Below, piece by piece: positions 1 through 9,367 of a stretch of DNA of 36,248 nt. This DNA is from Paludibacterium yongneupense DSM 18731 (GTDB lineage Bacteria; Pseudomonadota; Gammaproteobacteria; Burkholderiales; Chromobacteriaceae). The stretch lies in contig NZ_AUGZ01000038.1 of the NCBI RefSeq assembly GCF_000422925.1, forward strand, positions 1-36,248. Direction: 5' to 3'. How positions within the stretch are numbered: position 1 is the stretch's first letter; the number at the start of each line of letters is the position of its first letter. A model generated the notes under the pieces. The model saw only the letters and a list, made by a program, of their open reading frames with translations, was not told the origin of the DNA and searched no databases. The position numbers and the translations under genes are program-made.

Positions 1-1740
1 ATCTTTTTCAATACCCAGGAAGATTCGGGGGCGCTGCCGATCGAAGTCGATGTGTCCGCGCTGGCCATGGGCGATGTGATCGACATCTATCCCTATCAGG
101 GCCGTATCGAGAAAAACGGCGCCGTCGTGGCGACTTTTGCCCTCAAGTCGGAGGTGTTGCTCGACGAAGTGCGCGCCGGCGGGCGCATCAATCTGATCAT
201 AGGGCGCGGTCTGACGGCCAAGGCGCGCGAAGCGCTCGGCCTGCCCGCATCGACGACGTTCCGCCTGCCGCAGGCGCCGGCCGACAGCGGCCGCGGTTTC
301 TCGCTCGCGCAGAAGATGGTCGGTCGCGCCTGCGGCCTTCCCGAAGGCCGCGGCGTGCGCCCGGGCACCTATTGCGAACCGCGCATGAGCACGGTCGGCT
401 CGCAGGACACGACCGGTCCGATGACGCGCGACGAGTTGAAGGATCTGGCCTGTCTCGGCTTCTCCGCCGACCTGGTGATGCAGTCCTTCTGCCATACCGC
501 GGCCTATCCGAAACCGGTCGACGTCAAGATGCACAAGGAGCTGCCGTCCTTCATTTCGACGCGCGGCGGCGTGTCCCTGCGCCCTGGCGATGGCGTGATC
601 CACAGCTGGCTCAACCGCCTGCTGCTGCCGGATACCGTCGGCACCGGCGCCGACTCCCACACCCGCTTCCCGGTCGGGATTTCCTTCCCGGCCGGCTCCG
701 GCCTGGTCGCGTTTGCTGCCGCCACCGGCGTGATGCCGCTGGATATGCCGGAGTCGGTGCTGGTGCGTTTCAAGGGCGAGCTCCAGCCGGGCGTCACCCT
801 GCGCGACCTGGTGAATGCGATTCCCCTGTACGCGATCCGGCAGGGTTTGCTGACGGTGGCCAAGGCCGGCAAGAAGAACGTGTTCTCGGGCCGCATTCTG
901 GAAATCGAGGGCTTGCCCGGGCTCAAGGTCGAGCAGGCTTTCGAACTGTCCGACGCCACGGCCGAACGCTCGGCAGCGGCCTGCGCCGTACGGCTGGACA
1001 AGGAGCCCATCCTCGAATACATGCGTCCCAACGTCACGCTGATGAAGTGGATGATCGCCGAAGGCTACCAGGACGCGCGCACGCTTGAACGTCGCATTGC
1101 CGCGATGGAGCGCTGGATCGAGGAGGGCGTGCTGCTGGCGCCGGATGCCGATGCCGAGTACGCGGCGGTGATCGAGATCGACCTGGCCGACGTCAAGGAG
1201 CCCATCGTGGCGTGCCCGAACGATCCGGACGACGTGAAGTTCCTGTCCGAGGTGGCCGGCACCAAGATCGACGAGGTGTTCATCGGTTCGTGCATGACCA
1301 ATATCGGCCACTTCCGCGCGGCAGGCAAATTGCTCGAAGGCAAATCGGACATCCCGGTCAAGCTGTGGGTGGCGCCGCCGACGAAGATGGATGCCAAGCA
1401 ACTGACCGAGGAAGGCTATTACGGCATTCTGGGCCGTGCGGGCGCGCGTCTGGAAATGCCGGGCTGCTCGCTGTGCATGGGCAATCAGGCGCAGGTGCGC
1501 GAAGGGGCGACGGTGATGTCGACTTCGACGCGCAATTTCCCGAACCGGCTGGGTAAAAACACCTTCGTCTACCTCGGCTCGGCCGAACTGGCCGCGATCT
1601 GCTCCAAGCTCGGCCATATCCCGACACTGGCGGAGTACCGCGCCAATATCGGGATTATCGACGAGAAGGCGGCCGATGTTTACCGCTATCTGAACTTCGA
1701 CCAGATCGAAGACTATCAGGCGGCCGTCGGCCAGGTTTAA
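1..1740 (+). CDS. acnB: Aconitate hydratase B, 3' part (5' end outside window)
   Basis: The reading frame is open from base 1 and ends at TAA 1738-1740, giving about 579 residues of a protein that is usually about 860 long, so the N-terminal third lies to the left. AcnB is a 4Fe-4S enzyme that interconverts citrate and isocitrate in the TCA cycle and can hydrate 2-methyl-cis-aconitate. Cluster cysteines are visible: one in GSCMTN (codon at 1291) and two in PGCSLCMG (codons at 1465 and 1474). The stretch [11 protein letters not shown], typical of aconitases, lies near 635-670. AcnB rather than AcnA or AcnD is indicated by the swivel-type sequence at the left edge preceding the catalytic domains. 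It is followed by its own terminator, so ftsK is a separate unit. It may serve the prpBCD operon 8 kb away. The family call is firm. Confidence 0.95.
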   Translation: MFFNTQEDSGALPIEVDVSALAMGDVIDIYPYQGRIEKNGAVVATFALKSEVLLDEVRAGGRINLIIGRGLTAKAREALGLPASTTFRLPQAPADSGRGFSLAQKMVGRACGLPEGRGVRPGTYCEPRMSTVGSQDTTGPMTRDELKDLACLGFSADLVMQSFCHTAAYPKPVDVKMHKELPSFISTRGGVSLRPGDGVIHSWLNRLLLPDTVGTGADSHTRFPVGISFPAGSGLVAFAAATGVMPLDMPESVLVRFKGELQPGVTLRDLVNAIPLYAIRQGLLTVAKAGKKNVFSGRILEIEGLPGLKVEQAFELSDATAERSAAACAVRLDKEPILEYMRPNVTLMKWMIAEGYQDARTLERRIAAMERWIEEGVLLAPDADAEYAAVIEIDLADVKEPIVACPNDPDDVKFLSEVAGTKIDEVFIGSCMTNIGHFRAAGKLLEGKSDIPVKLWVAPPTKMDAKQLTEEGYYGILGRAGARLEMPGCSLCMGNQAQVREGATVMSTSTRNFPNRLGKNTFVYLGSAELAAICSKLGHIPTLAEYRANIGIIDEKAADVYRYLNFDQIEDYQAAVGQV

Positions 1741-1766
1741 GCCGTCCGTCAGCTTGATGCGGTCCG

Positions 1767-1802
1767 AACGGCCCCGCGGGCTTGCCCCCGCGGGGCCGTT
1801 TT
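1767..1802 (+). terminator. Rho-independent terminator of acnB
   Basis: Perfect 14-bp stem: left arm AACGGCCCCGCGGG at 1767-1780 and right arm CCCGCGGGGCCGTT at 1787-1800 with a 6-nt loop. It is followed by only a short T tract (TTTT, 1799-1802). It lies 27 bp after the acnB stop. Confidence 0.85.
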
Positions 1803-1927
1803 AGCCGCCCCGGTGCCGGAGCCGGGACGGGCGGGCCCGCTGATGGAAAAAAGCCGTTACAATGCCTGGTTCTAGTTTCCGGTGTAGTGCATCGGGCATC
1901 GAAACACCTTGATCGGGTAGGCGGATT

Positions 1928-4843
1928 TTGACTGTGCTGGCTGTTTTATTCGTACTGTTGTTGCTGTTGGGCCTGGCGGCCTGGAGCCTTCGTTCCGGCT
2001 ACCTGCCCGAGACATGGACGCGGCGGCTGCGACCCTGGTTGCGCTTCTCGTGGTGGTTCGATGTCGGCGATGAAACGCCGTGGCTTCCCCGGTCCCGCAC
2101 GGTGGAGGAAGAGAGGGGGGAGGAGGGCGCCGCGGCAGAGCCCGCCGCCTCCGATGCGGCGCCGGCCCCGCGCGCCGCGCGCCGCAGACTGCAAACGGCA
2201 CCTGGCGATTTGCCGCTCATCGGGCTGGATGACGTTGCCAGTAATCTGGGCAACGGCGGCCCACGGCGCGTCGCGCGCCGACTTCCGCTTCCCGAATCCC
2301 CGGCCGGGGCGCAGACGCCGCCCGATCTGCCGCTGCTGGATGCGAAGGATTTGCGTGCGAATCTGATGCGCACGGCCCGCCTGGTATCGCGCTTGCGTGC
2401 CGCATCGGAAACGAAGGACGATACGCTTCCCCTCATCGATGAGGATGAACTCAGCCGCAATCTGCAAGCCGTTCCGCGCCGCGCACCCCCGCAGGCCACT
2501 CCCGATTTGCCAGTGATAGATCCCTCCGAGGTGCGTGCGAGTCTGCAGGCGATTCACGGCGAACGGTTGAAGGGACGGCAGGCAGGCAAGCATGCCGTCG
2601 CCCGGCGCGTGCCCCCGTCTTCGACGCTGTCCAGCGCTCCTGAAGTCGTGAGCGGACGGGTGAAGGTGCCACTGACCTTGCCGCCCTTGTCCGAGGCGTA
2701 CGCGATACGCCCGCCCCAGGACATGCCCGCGCCACCTTCCGGACCCTCTCCTGCGACAGCCGTCGCGCCACCCTCCGGGCCCTCGCCTGAGACAGCCGTC
2801 GCGCCACTTTCCGGGCCCTCGTTCGCGGCTGCCGTCGCGCCACCTTCCGGGCCCTCGCCCGAGACAGCCGTCGCGCCACCCTCCGGGCCCTCGCCCGCGA
2901 CAGCCGTTGCTGTACCCTCCGGACTCTCTCCCGCGGCTGCCGTTGCGCCACCCTCCGGGGCCTCGCCTGCGGCAGCCGTTGCTGCACCCGCCGACCGGTC
3001 GTTGATCGAAGCGCCGGTGGTGCAAACCGCCAGCACGACCCCGCCTTCTGCCCAGCTTGCGACTCCGGTCCGCTCGGCAAGCTGGGGCGCCGCTGTCACT
3101 GCCGCGGCCAACGACCCCCTTGTTGCCGGGACGGTCTCCGACGCCGTTCGCCGCGCCGCGCCTTCTGCCGATGCCGTCTCGCCGCTCGAGCGCGATGCCG
3201 AGCCGCAGGCCGCGGATGGGGGCGCGCCGCCCGCTAGCGGCGAAGAAAGCCTCCCCGATACCGGTGATCTGGTGTGGCAATTAATAGAAGAAGCCGAGCC
3301 GGAGACCAGTATTGCGGTGCCGGACGGGATTCGCGCCTGGTCGCCGGCGCCTGGCGTCGCACGCACCGACTGCCTGCCTGGGCTCGATCTGTTGCAGCCG
3401 GCTTCCGAACAGGTGATAGAGGCGGGCTCGGACGAGGCGCTGCTGGAACGCGGCATCGTGATAGAGGAGAAGCTGGCCGAGTTCAAGGTCAAGGTCAGCG
3501 TGGTCGATGCTTACGCCGGCCCCGTCATTACCCGTTTTGAAGTCGAACCGGCGGTCGGCGTGCGCGGCAGCCAGGTCGTCAATCTTGTCAAGGACCTGTC
3601 CCGTGCCCTGGGCCTGGCCTCTATCCGGGTGGTCGAAACCATACCCGGCAAGACCTGCATGGGCCTGGAATTGCCGAACCCGGTCAGGCAGATGATCCGT
3701 CTGTCCGAGATCCTGTCCTCCGATGCCTTCGTGCACGCCAGGTCGCCGTTGACACTCGTTCTGGGCAAGGACATCACTGGCCTGCCGGTGGTCACCGACC
3801 TTGGTCGCGCGCCGCATTTGCTGGTGGCTGGCACGACGGGCTCCGGCAAATCGGTCGGGGTCAACGCCATGATCCTGTCCATTCTGTACAAGTCGACGCC
3901 GGATGAGGTTCGCTTCATCATGATCGACCCCAAGATGCTGGAGTTGTCGGTATATAACGATATTCCGCACTTGCTGGCTCCGGTGGTGACCGATATGAAG
4001 CTAGCCGCCAATGCTCTGAACTGGTGTGTCGGTGAGATGGAAAAGCGTTACCGGCTGATGAGCGCGCTTGGGGTGCGCAATCTGGCCGGGTATAACGAAA
4101 AGATCCACGCGGCACGTGCGCAGGGCGAGCGTATCGCCAATCCGTTCAGTTTGACGCCGGAGACGCCTGAGCCGCTGGAGGCGCTGCCTTTCATCGTGGT
4201 CGTGGTCGATGAGTTCGCCGATCTGATGATGGTGGCCGGCAAGAAAATCGAAGAATTGATCGCACGTCTCGCCCAGAAGGCGCGCGCGGCCGGGATTCAC
4301 CTGATTCTGGCGACCCAGCGTCCGTCGGTCGATGTGATCACTGGCTTGATCAAGGCCAATATCCCGACCCGCATCGCTTTTCAGGTATCCAGCAAGATCG
4401 ATAGCCGGACCATTCTCGACCAGATGGGAGCGGAAGCCTTGCTGGGGCAGGGCGATATGTTGTTCCTGCCGCCGGGGAGCGGCTATCCGCAACGGATTCA
4501 CGGTGCCTTCGTCGCCGACGAGGAAGTCCACGGCATTGTCGAGTTTCTCAAGCAGCTCGGCGAGCCCGACTATGTGGAAGGGGTGCTGTCGGGCGAGGCC
4601 GAGGCCGAGGAGGCGGGCGCGGGCGCCCGCGCCGCCGCAACCGAGAGTGATCCGCTGTACGATGAGGCGGTTGAAATCGTGCTCAGGACGCGCAAGGCCT
4701 CGATCTCGTCGGTGCAGCGGCACTTGCGCATCGGTTATAACCGCGCAGCGCGCTTGATCGAAGAGATGGAGGCCGCAGGGCTGGTCAGTTCGATGGAGAG
4801 CAACGGCAACCGAAACGTGCTGGTCCCGCAGCGCGATTATTGA
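1928..4843 (+). CDS. ftsK: DNA translocase FtsK, single-TM form with repeat-rich linker
   Basis: FtsK is a septal hexameric dsDNA pump that helps resolve chromosome dimers and clear DNA from the division site. The 971 residues show: one hydrophobic helix (about 3-20) followed by Arg-rich sequence, implying C-in topology; a long low-complexity linker (about 55-430); alpha/beta motor domain with Walker A GTTGSGKS (635-642) and Walker B VVVVDE (D761, E762); and a C-terminal winged-helix gamma domain (about 905-971) of the kind that reads KOPS. Classical FtsK has four membrane helices. Only 187 bp separate this gene from acnB, so there is no room for missing ones. The start is TTG 1928, preceded by GGGTAGGCGGA; GTG 1934 is an alternative with better spacing. 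The linker carries four LP-L-I-D motifs and seven 12-residue repeats (separate entries). The 3' end overlaps the convergent phosphatase gene by 7 bp. Confidence 0.93.
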   Translation: MTVLAVLFVLLLLLGLAAWSLRSGYLPETWTRRLRPWLRFSWWFDVGDETPWLPRSRTVEEERGEEGAAAEPAASDAAPAPRAARRRLQTAPGDLPLIGLDDVASNLGNGGPRRVARRLPLPESPAGAQTPPDLPLLDAKDLRANLMRTARLVSRLRAASETKDDTLPLIDEDELSRNLQAVPRRAPPQATPDLPVIDPSEVRASLQAIHGERLKGRQAGKHAVARRVPPSSTLSSAPEVVSGRVKVPLTLPPLSEAYAIRPPQDMPAPPSGPSPATAVAPPSGPSPETAVAPLSGPSFAAAVAPPSGPSPETAVAPPSGPSPATAVAVPSGLSPAAAVAPPSGASPAAAVAAPADRSLIEAPVVQTASTTPPSAQLATPVRSASWGAAVTAAANDPLVAGTVSDAVRRAAPSADAVSPLERDAEPQAADGGAPPASGEESLPDTGDLVWQLIEEAEPETSIAVPDGIRAWSPAPGVARTDCLPGLDLLQPASEQVIEAGSDEALLERGIVIEEKLAEFKVKVSVVDAYAGPVITRFEVEPAVGVRGSQVVNLVKDLSRALGLASIRVVETIPGKTCMGLELPNPVRQMIRLSEILSSDAFVHARSPLTLVLGKDITGLPVVTDLGRAPHLLVAGTTGSGKSVGVNAMILSILYKSTPDEVRFIMIDPKMLELSVYNDIPHLLAPVVTDMKLAANALNWCVGEMEKRYRLMSALGVRNLAGYNEKIHAARAQGERIANPFSLTPETPEPLEALPFIVVVVDEFADLMMVAGKKIEELIARLAQKARAAGIHLILATQRPSVDVITGLIKANIPTRIAFQVSSKIDSRTILDQMGAEALLGQGDMLFLPPGSGYPQRIHGAFVADEEVHGIVEFLKQLGEPDYVEGVLSGEAEAEEAGAGARAAATESDPLYDEAVEIVLRTRKASISSVQRHLRIGYNRAARLIEEMEAAGLVSSMESNGNRNVLVPQRDY
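2207..2545 (+). repeat. Four spaced copies of a 14-residue acidic motif in the FtsK linker
   Basis: Residues 94-107, 133-146, 166-179 and 193-206 of FtsK read [42 protein letters not shown] and [14 protein letters not shown]. The shared pattern is LP-[LV]-[IL]-(D)-x-x-[DE]-[LV]-x-x-[NS]-L. Each copy is separated by Arg-rich, Pro-containing sequence, and spacing shrinks from 39 to 33 to 27 residues. Conservation is at protein level, not as DNA copies. Confidence 0.8.
2732..2983 (+). repeat. Seven tandem 36-bp repeats inside ftsK
   Basis: Seven consecutive in-frame 36-bp units encode 12-residue repeats close to [12 protein letters not shown]; variants include [24 protein letters not shown] and [15 protein letters not shown] identity between units is high (shared core CCCTCC-GGGCCCTCG-CC), so copy number could change by slippage or recombination without breaking the frame. 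The Pro/Ala-rich product should be a flexible or polyproline-like spacer. Confidence 0.9.
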
Positions 4844-5451
4844 ACAGCGGGGCCCGGGCAGCGTGTCGCTTGACCGTTCAGCCCCTGCTGCAGGCGGCTG
4901 AAGCGCGAGTGCACGCTCGCGCCGTCGCGTTCGATACGGACTATCCACAGGCTGTCGAAGTCGTCCCCTTTCCACTCCGGCACCTGCTCGGCCATGCCGC
5001 CATTGGCGCGCAGGAGATGCTTTGCGATATCTTCGATCGCGTGATGCTCCCAGGCGACCCAGACCATGGCACGGGCCAGCGCGGGCGACGTCAGCGCCTG
5101 CTCCAGCGCCGCGCCATCGTCGAGCCCGTAGTCGGTATTGACCGGCAGCCCCAGCGAGATGGCCGTCGGCTCAAGCGTTGCCAGTGGACGGATGTAGTTG
5201 TAGGCCGTGCCGCCGTCTTTTTTGCGCTGACCGGGGTTGGGTGCGAACAGGAGGTCGGGCCTGCCGAAACGCGCAGACAACACCGCGGGCAGGGCCAGGG
5301 CGCGGTTGAGTCCGCGGCAGTCGAGCTGCCCCAGCCCGGCGGCCGGTTTTTCGCCATGGCGCAGCAAAACCACGGTTTCCAGCGTTGCCGCGGAGGTGGG
5401 CGGCGCAGCCAGCAAGGCGCACAGGAGGCCGGGCAGGAGAGTGCGCTTCAT
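4837..5451 (-). CDS. Exported histidine phosphatase family protein
   Basis: The 204-residue product has an N-terminal signal peptide ([21 protein letters not shown], cleavage probably near residues 21-22), so it should act in the periplasm. The histidine phosphatase (phosphoglycerate mutase-like) signature is present: RHGEK with R31, H32 and G33, a downstream Arg in [11 protein letters not shown] (R88), and the second catalytic His in WEHH (136-137). Family members use a phospho-His intermediate; the substrate here is unknown. The start is ATG 5451, which shares ATGA with the dbpA stop, implying translational coupling. An in-frame upstream extension inside dbpA was not used because the signal peptide begins at this ATG. 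The 3' end overlaps ftsK convergently by 7 bp. The family call is good, the function open. Confidence 0.85.
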   Translation of the reverse strand: MKRTLLPGLLCALLAAPPTSAATLETVVLLRHGEKPAAGLGQLDCRGLNRALALPAVLSARFGRPDLLFAPNPGQRKKDGGTAYNYIRPLATLEPTAISLGLPVNTDYGLDDGAALEQALTSPALARAMVWVAWEHHAIEDIAKHLLRANGGMAEQVPEWKGDDFDSLWIVRIERDGASVHSRFSRLQQGLNGQATRCPGPAVQ

Positions 5452-6824
5452 TCTTCTATCAGCCGCATCTTGAATTGGCGACCCTTGATGCGGCCATCCA
5501 GGCGCAGCAAGGTCTTGTTGGCGACCGAACGTTCCAGTCCGACGAAGCTCACATGGTCGAAGACGTTGATCTTGCCAACCTGATCCCCGTTCAAACCGCC
5601 GTCGTTGGTGAAGGCGCCGACGATGTCGCCAGGACGCAGCTTGTCCTTGCGTCCGCCATGGATGATCAGAGTGACCATCGGTGGCTTGGGCAGGCCGTTG
5701 CTGCGCCATTCGCTTCGTTCGTACCAGTGCGCGGGCGACTCCTGGTAGGCTTCTATCAGCTTGACCCATTTCTTGTCTGCGTCGGCACACAATGTGACCG
5801 CGAGGCCTTTTTCGTCGCCGCGGCCGCTGCGGCCGATGCGGTGGACGTGGACTTCCTGGTCGCGTGCCACGTCGACATTGAGCACCAGATCCAGCGAATG
5901 AATGTCGAGGCCGCGCGCCGCCACGTCGGTGGCGACCAGAACCGAGGCGCTGCGGTTGGCGAAGCGCACCAGGATTTCATCGCGATCGCGTTGCTCCAGA
6001 TCGCCGTACAGTGCGAGAGCGGAGATGCCGCGTGCTTGCAGTGCCTCGGTCAACTCGCGGCAATGAATCTTGGTGTTGCAGAAAGCCAGCGTCGATTCAG
6101 GCGTGAAGTGGTTGAGTACATCGATCACGGCCTGGTTGCGCGCTTCGGCTTCGATCATGTAGAACCGCTGCTCGATCTTTTCATTGCCATGCCGCGCCTC
6201 GATCTTGATTTCCAGAGGGTTGCGCAGGAAAGTGCCCGCATGCTGGCGAATGGTGTCGGGGTAGGTGGCCGAGAAAAGCAGCGTTTGCCGCTTGCGAGGT
6301 AGCGCGCGCATGATGTTCTCGATATCCTCGAAGAACCCCATGTCGACCATGCGATCTGCTTCGTCCAGCACCAGCGTTTCGACGTGGGACAGATCCAGCG
6401 TGCGGCGGCCAAGATGGTCGCGCAGCCGGCCCGGCGTGCCGACAATGATGTGGGCGCCGTGTTCGAGCGATCCGATCTGCGGTCCCATCGCCACGCCACC
6501 GCACAGGGTCAGTATCTTCACGTTGTCGGCGAAGCGGGCAAGACGGCGCAGTTCCTTGGCGACCTGATCGGCCAGTTCTCGCGTCGGGCACAGTACCAGA
6601 GCCTGAATCGCAAAGAAGCGGGGGTTGAGCTTGTTGAGAACACCGATGCCGAATGCCGCTGTTTTGCCGCTGCCGGTTTTGGCCTGCGCGATCAGGTCGC
6701 GTCCATCCAGCACCGCCGGCAGGCAGGCGGCCTGGATCGGGGTCATGGAGGCGTAGCCCAGGCTCGCGATGGTGTCCAGAAAAGCGGGCGAAAGCGGCAG
6801 GGCGGAAAAAGATGATGTATTCAC
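5448..6824 (-). CDS. dbpA: ATP-dependent RNA helicase DbpA (DEAD-box)
   Basis: DbpA is a DEAD-box helicase stimulated by hairpin 92 of 23S rRNA, which acts late in large-subunit assembly. The 458 residues contain a Q motif (TPIQ, Q31), motif I AKTGSGKT (48-55), motif Ib VGTPGR, DEAD (154-157), SAT (185-187), motif VI HRIGRSGRG (about 328) and a C-terminal DbpA-type RRM (about 385-458) containing GDIVGAF and VGKINVF. That RRM separates DbpA from RhlE or SrmB. The start appears to be GTG 6822-6824; no clear Shine-Dalgarno is visible before it. The gene is divergent from the homocysteine methyltransferase gene (59 bp apart), and its stop overlaps the phosphatase start by 4 bp. Confidence 0.93.
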   Translation of the reverse strand: MNTSSFSALPLSPAFLDTIASLGYASMTPIQAACLPAVLDGRDLIAQAKTGSGKTAAFGIGVLNKLNPRFFAIQALVLCPTRELADQVAKELRRLARFADNVKILTLCGGVAMGPQIGSLEHGAHIIVGTPGRLRDHLGRRTLDLSHVETLVLDEADRMVDMGFFEDIENIMRALPRKRQTLLFSATYPDTIRQHAGTFLRNPLEIKIEARHGNEKIEQRFYMIEAEARNQAVIDVLNHFTPESTLAFCNTKIHCRELTEALQARGISALALYGDLEQRDRDEILVRFANRSASVLVATDVAARGLDIHSLDLVLNVDVARDQEVHVHRIGRSGRGDEKGLAVTLCADADKKWVKLIEAYQESPAHWYERSEWRSNGLPKPPMVTLIIHGGRKDKLRPGDIVGAFTNDGGLNGDQVGKINVFDHVSFVGLERSVANKTLLRLDGRIKGRQFKMRLIEE

Positions 6825-6830
6825 AATGGC

Positions 6831-6859
6831 TTGGCGTCGGTTTCAAAGGCGCCCATAGT
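6831..6859 (+). promoter_or_regulatory. Putative sigma-70 promoter for the homocysteine methyltransferase gene
   Basis: TTGGCG (6831-6836) and CATAGT (6854-6859) are separated by 17 nt and lie 24 bp before the ATG. Each hexamer matches 4 of 6 consensus positions, so this is only a candidate. Confidence 0.35.
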
Positions 6860-6883
6860 AACATACACCCGGAAAGATACAGT

Positions 6884-7831
6884 ATGACCCATGACGCAGA
6901 AGTCAATCCTTTTGCCCCTCATCTGTCCGCGCGCGGGCTGGTTGTCCTCGACGGCGCGTTGGCGACCGAGCTCGAAAGCCGCGGCTGCGATCTGAACGAC
7001 CCCTTGTGGTCGGCGCGGGTGCTGATCGAAGCCCCGGAGCTGATCCGTCAGGTGCACGAGGACTATTTCGCAGCTGGCGCCGACGTGGCGACCACCGCCA
7101 GCTACCAGGCAAGTTTCGAAGGATTCGCGCGTCGCGGACTGTCGCACGACGAAGCGCGGGCCCTGATGCGGCGCGCGATTGAACTGGCGTGCGAAGCGCG
7201 GGATCGCTGCTGGGCCGACCCCGCGCTTCGCGTCGGCCGCGCGCGGCCGCTGGTGGCGGCTTCGGTCGGGCCCTACGGTGCGATGCTGGCCGATGGCTCG
7301 GAATATCGCGGCCATTATGGCCTGAGCGAAGAACAGTTGATGGATTTCCACCGCCCGCGCCTGGCGGCGCTACTGGCGGCAGGGCCCGATCTGCTCGCTT
7401 GCGAGACCTTGCCCTGCCTGGAAGAAGCGCGCGCGCTGGCGCGGCTGCTGACCGAGTTCCCCTCTGCGCGCGCCTGGATCAGCTTTTCATGCCGCGATGG
7501 CGAACACCTGTGCCAGGGCGAACGCCTGGCCGATGCGGTGGCGGCGCTCGACGGCTTCGATCAGGTCATAGCCGTCGGCGTCAACTGCACGGCGCCCGAG
7601 TATATCGCCCCTCTGCTTGCCAGCGCACGCACGGCCACGCGCAAGCCCTTGCTGGCCTATCCGAACTCGGGCGAGAGCTATGATGCCGAGCACAAATGCT
7701 GGCACGGCCATGGCCACAGTGCCGCTTTTGCCGACATGGCGCGCGAGTGGCGCCGTGCCGGAGCCAGCCTGATCGGCGGCTGCTGCCGTACTTCGCCCGA
7801 ACACATCCGCGCGCTGGCCAGCCTGTCCTGA
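6884..7831 (+). CDS. mmuM: Homocysteine S-methyltransferase (MmuM-like)
   Basis: This enzyme transfers a methyl group from S-methylmethionine or S-adenosylmethionine to homocysteine, giving methionine; it is cytosolic and zinc-dependent. The 315-residue length suits the family. The zinc ligands are visible as C235 in GVNCTAP and C300-C301 in GGCCRT. The N-terminal VLDGALATEL and the central YGAMLADGSEY are typical. ATG 6884 is chosen because GGAAAG (6871-6876) sits 7 nt upstream; the frame extends further upstream only through dbpA antisense sequence. It is a single gene, with no S-methylmethionine permease (mmuP) next to it, so the methyl donor is uncertain. Confidence 0.9.
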   Translation: MTHDAEVNPFAPHLSARGLVVLDGALATELESRGCDLNDPLWSARVLIEAPELIRQVHEDYFAAGADVATTASYQASFEGFARRGLSHDEARALMRRAIELACEARDRCWADPALRVGRARPLVAASVGPYGAMLADGSEYRGHYGLSEEQLMDFHRPRLAALLAAGPDLLACETLPCLEEARALARLLTEFPSARAWISFSCRDGEHLCQGERLADAVAALDGFDQVIAVGVNCTAPEYIAPLLASARTATRKPLLAYPNSGESYDAEHKCWHGHGHSAAFADMAREWRRAGASLIGGCCRTSPEHIRALASLS

Positions 7832-7846
7832 TCGCCCGCCTCCCGA

Positions 7847-7882
7847 CCGCCCCCCCTTGTTTGCGCGCCGGGGGGGGGGCGG
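7847..7882. terminator. GC-rich stem between convergent genes (possible bidirectional terminator)
   Basis: CCGCCCCCCC (7847-7856) is the reverse complement of GGGGGGGCGG (7873-7882), with a 16-nt interval. There is no T tract on either side, so it may only pause polymerase or block 3' exonucleases. The right arm lies in a run of ten Gs (7870-7879). Confidence 0.45.
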
Positions 7883-7894
7883 AGCGTAGCCCTG

Positions 7895-9346
7895 TCAGAT
7901 CGTCCACATATCTGTGAAGCGGGGAACCGGCGTTGCCAGCAAACGCTGCGGGTCGGTGCACAGCTCGAAGATCGCCGCTTGCTGTTTGGCCGGAAAGCGT
8001 CGCGCCAGATTGCGCCGGAATTTTTCCAGCAGCAGGGGAATGCCGTCCTGGCGGCGGCGCTGGTGCCCGATCGGGTATTCGCAGACTTCTTCTTCCAGAC
8101 GCGAACCGTCGTTGAACTCGATGGTGATTGCGTTGGCGATGCTGCGTTTGTCGGGATCGTGGTAGTCGCGGGTGAACTGCGGGTCCTCCACGCAGAGGAT
8201 TTTTTCGCGCAGGGCGTCGATGCGGGGATCGGCGGCGACGTCATCTTCATAGTCCCCGGCTTCCAGCCGGCCGAACAGCAGCGGCACCGCCACCATGTAC
8301 TGGATGCAGTGGTCGCGATCGGCCGGGTTGGCGAGCGGTCCCTTCTTGTCGATGATGCGCAGGCAGGCCTCATGCGTGCGTATCGTAACCCGGGCGATAT
8401 CCGCGGCGCTGCGTGAGCTCGCGTCCAGCTTGTGCTTGAGCGCGATCGCACACTCGACCGCCGTCTGGCTGTGGAATTCGGCCGGATACGCGATCTTGAA
8501 CAAGACCTTTTCCATGACATAGCTGCCATAGGGGCGCTGGAAGGCGAACGGGCGTCCTTTGAACAGGACGTCGTAGAAGCCCCAGACCGGCGCCCCGAGC
8601 ACGCCGGGAATGCCCATCTCGCCCTTCAGTGTGAATAGCGCGAGCCGAACGGCGCGGCTGGTGGCATCCCCTGCGGCCCATGACTTGCGCGAACCGGTGT
8701 TGGGCGCATGGCGGTAGGTGCGCAAGCTTTGTCCGTCGACGAAGGCCTGCGAGACCGCGTCGGCGATTTCGGTGCGGCTGGCGCCCATCAGGCGCGCGCA
8801 GACGGCGGCTGAGGCGACCTTGACCAGTACGACATGATCGAGTCCCACCTTGTTGAAGGCGTTCTCCAGTGCGAGGCAGCCCTGGATCTCGTGCGCCTTG
8901 ATCATGGCTTCGAGTACGTCGCGCATGGTCAGCGGCGCTTCCTGGCGTGCGCAGCGTTCGCGGCTGATCCAGTCGGCGGTGGCCAGTATTCCGCCGAGAT
9001 TGTCGGATGGGTGGCCCCATTCGGCGGCGAGCCACGTGTCGTTGAAATCCAGCCAGCGGATCATGGCACCGATGTTGAAGGCGGCCTGGACCGGGTCGAG
9101 CTGGAACGAGGTCCCGGGCACGCGCGCCCCGTTTGGAACCACCGTGCCCGGCACGATGGGGCCCAGCAGCTTCGTGCAGGCGGGGTAGGACAGGGCTTCC
9201 AGACCGCAGCCCAGAGTGTCCATCAGGCACAGGCGCGCGGTGTCCCAGGCTTCTGGCGAATCGATGACGGTGTCAGCGACGTAGTGGGCGATGGCCTTCA
9301 GTTCCGGATCGTGGTCGGGACGCAGATTAATGACAGAGTCTGACAT
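7895..9346 (-). CDS. prpD: 2-methylcitrate dehydratase PrpD
   Basis: PrpD removes water from 2-methylcitrate to give 2-methyl-cis-aconitate, the second step of the 2-methylcitrate cycle for propionyl-CoA breakdown. At 483 residues it has the usual length of the PrpD (MmgE/PrpD) family. Recognisable stretches are the [19 protein letters not shown] segment (about 98-116), [12 protein letters not shown] and [13 protein letters not shown]. PrpD has no Fe-S cluster, unlike AcnD. The start ATG 9344-9346 is preceded on the minus strand by AAGGAA. It is the last gene of prpBCD, 21 bp downstream of prpC. The next hydration needs an aconitase, and AcnB at the left edge is a plausible partner. Confidence 0.94.
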   Translation of the reverse strand: MSDSVINLRPDHDPELKAIAHYVADTVIDSPEAWDTARLCLMDTLGCGLEALSYPACTKLLGPIVPGTVVPNGARVPGTSFQLDPVQAAFNIGAMIRWLDFNDTWLAAEWGHPSDNLGGILATADWISRERCARQEAPLTMRDVLEAMIKAHEIQGCLALENAFNKVGLDHVVLVKVASAAVCARLMGASRTEIADAVSQAFVDGQSLRTYRHAPNTGSRKSWAAGDATSRAVRLALFTLKGEMGIPGVLGAPVWGFYDVLFKGRPFAFQRPYGSYVMEKVLFKIAYPAEFHSQTAVECAIALKHKLDASSRSAADIARVTIRTHEACLRIIDKKGPLANPADRDHCIQYMVAVPLLFGRLEAGDYEDDVAADPRIDALREKILCVEDPQFTRDYHDPDKRSIANAITIEFNDGSRLEEEVCEYPIGHQRRRQDGIPLLLEKFRRNLARRFPAKQQAAIFELCTDPQRLLATPVPRFTDMWTI

Positions 9347-9367
9347 AACGGTTTCCTTGGCTGAACT

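Noticed and set aside
2451-3080. Arg-rich repeated open frames antisense to the ftsK linker
   Set aside because: They reflect the 36-bp repeats read on the other strand; no start signal or family.
6653-6883. N-terminal extension of the homocysteine methyltransferase
   Set aside because: It overlaps dbpA antisense and has no homology; ATG 6884 has a ribosome-binding site.
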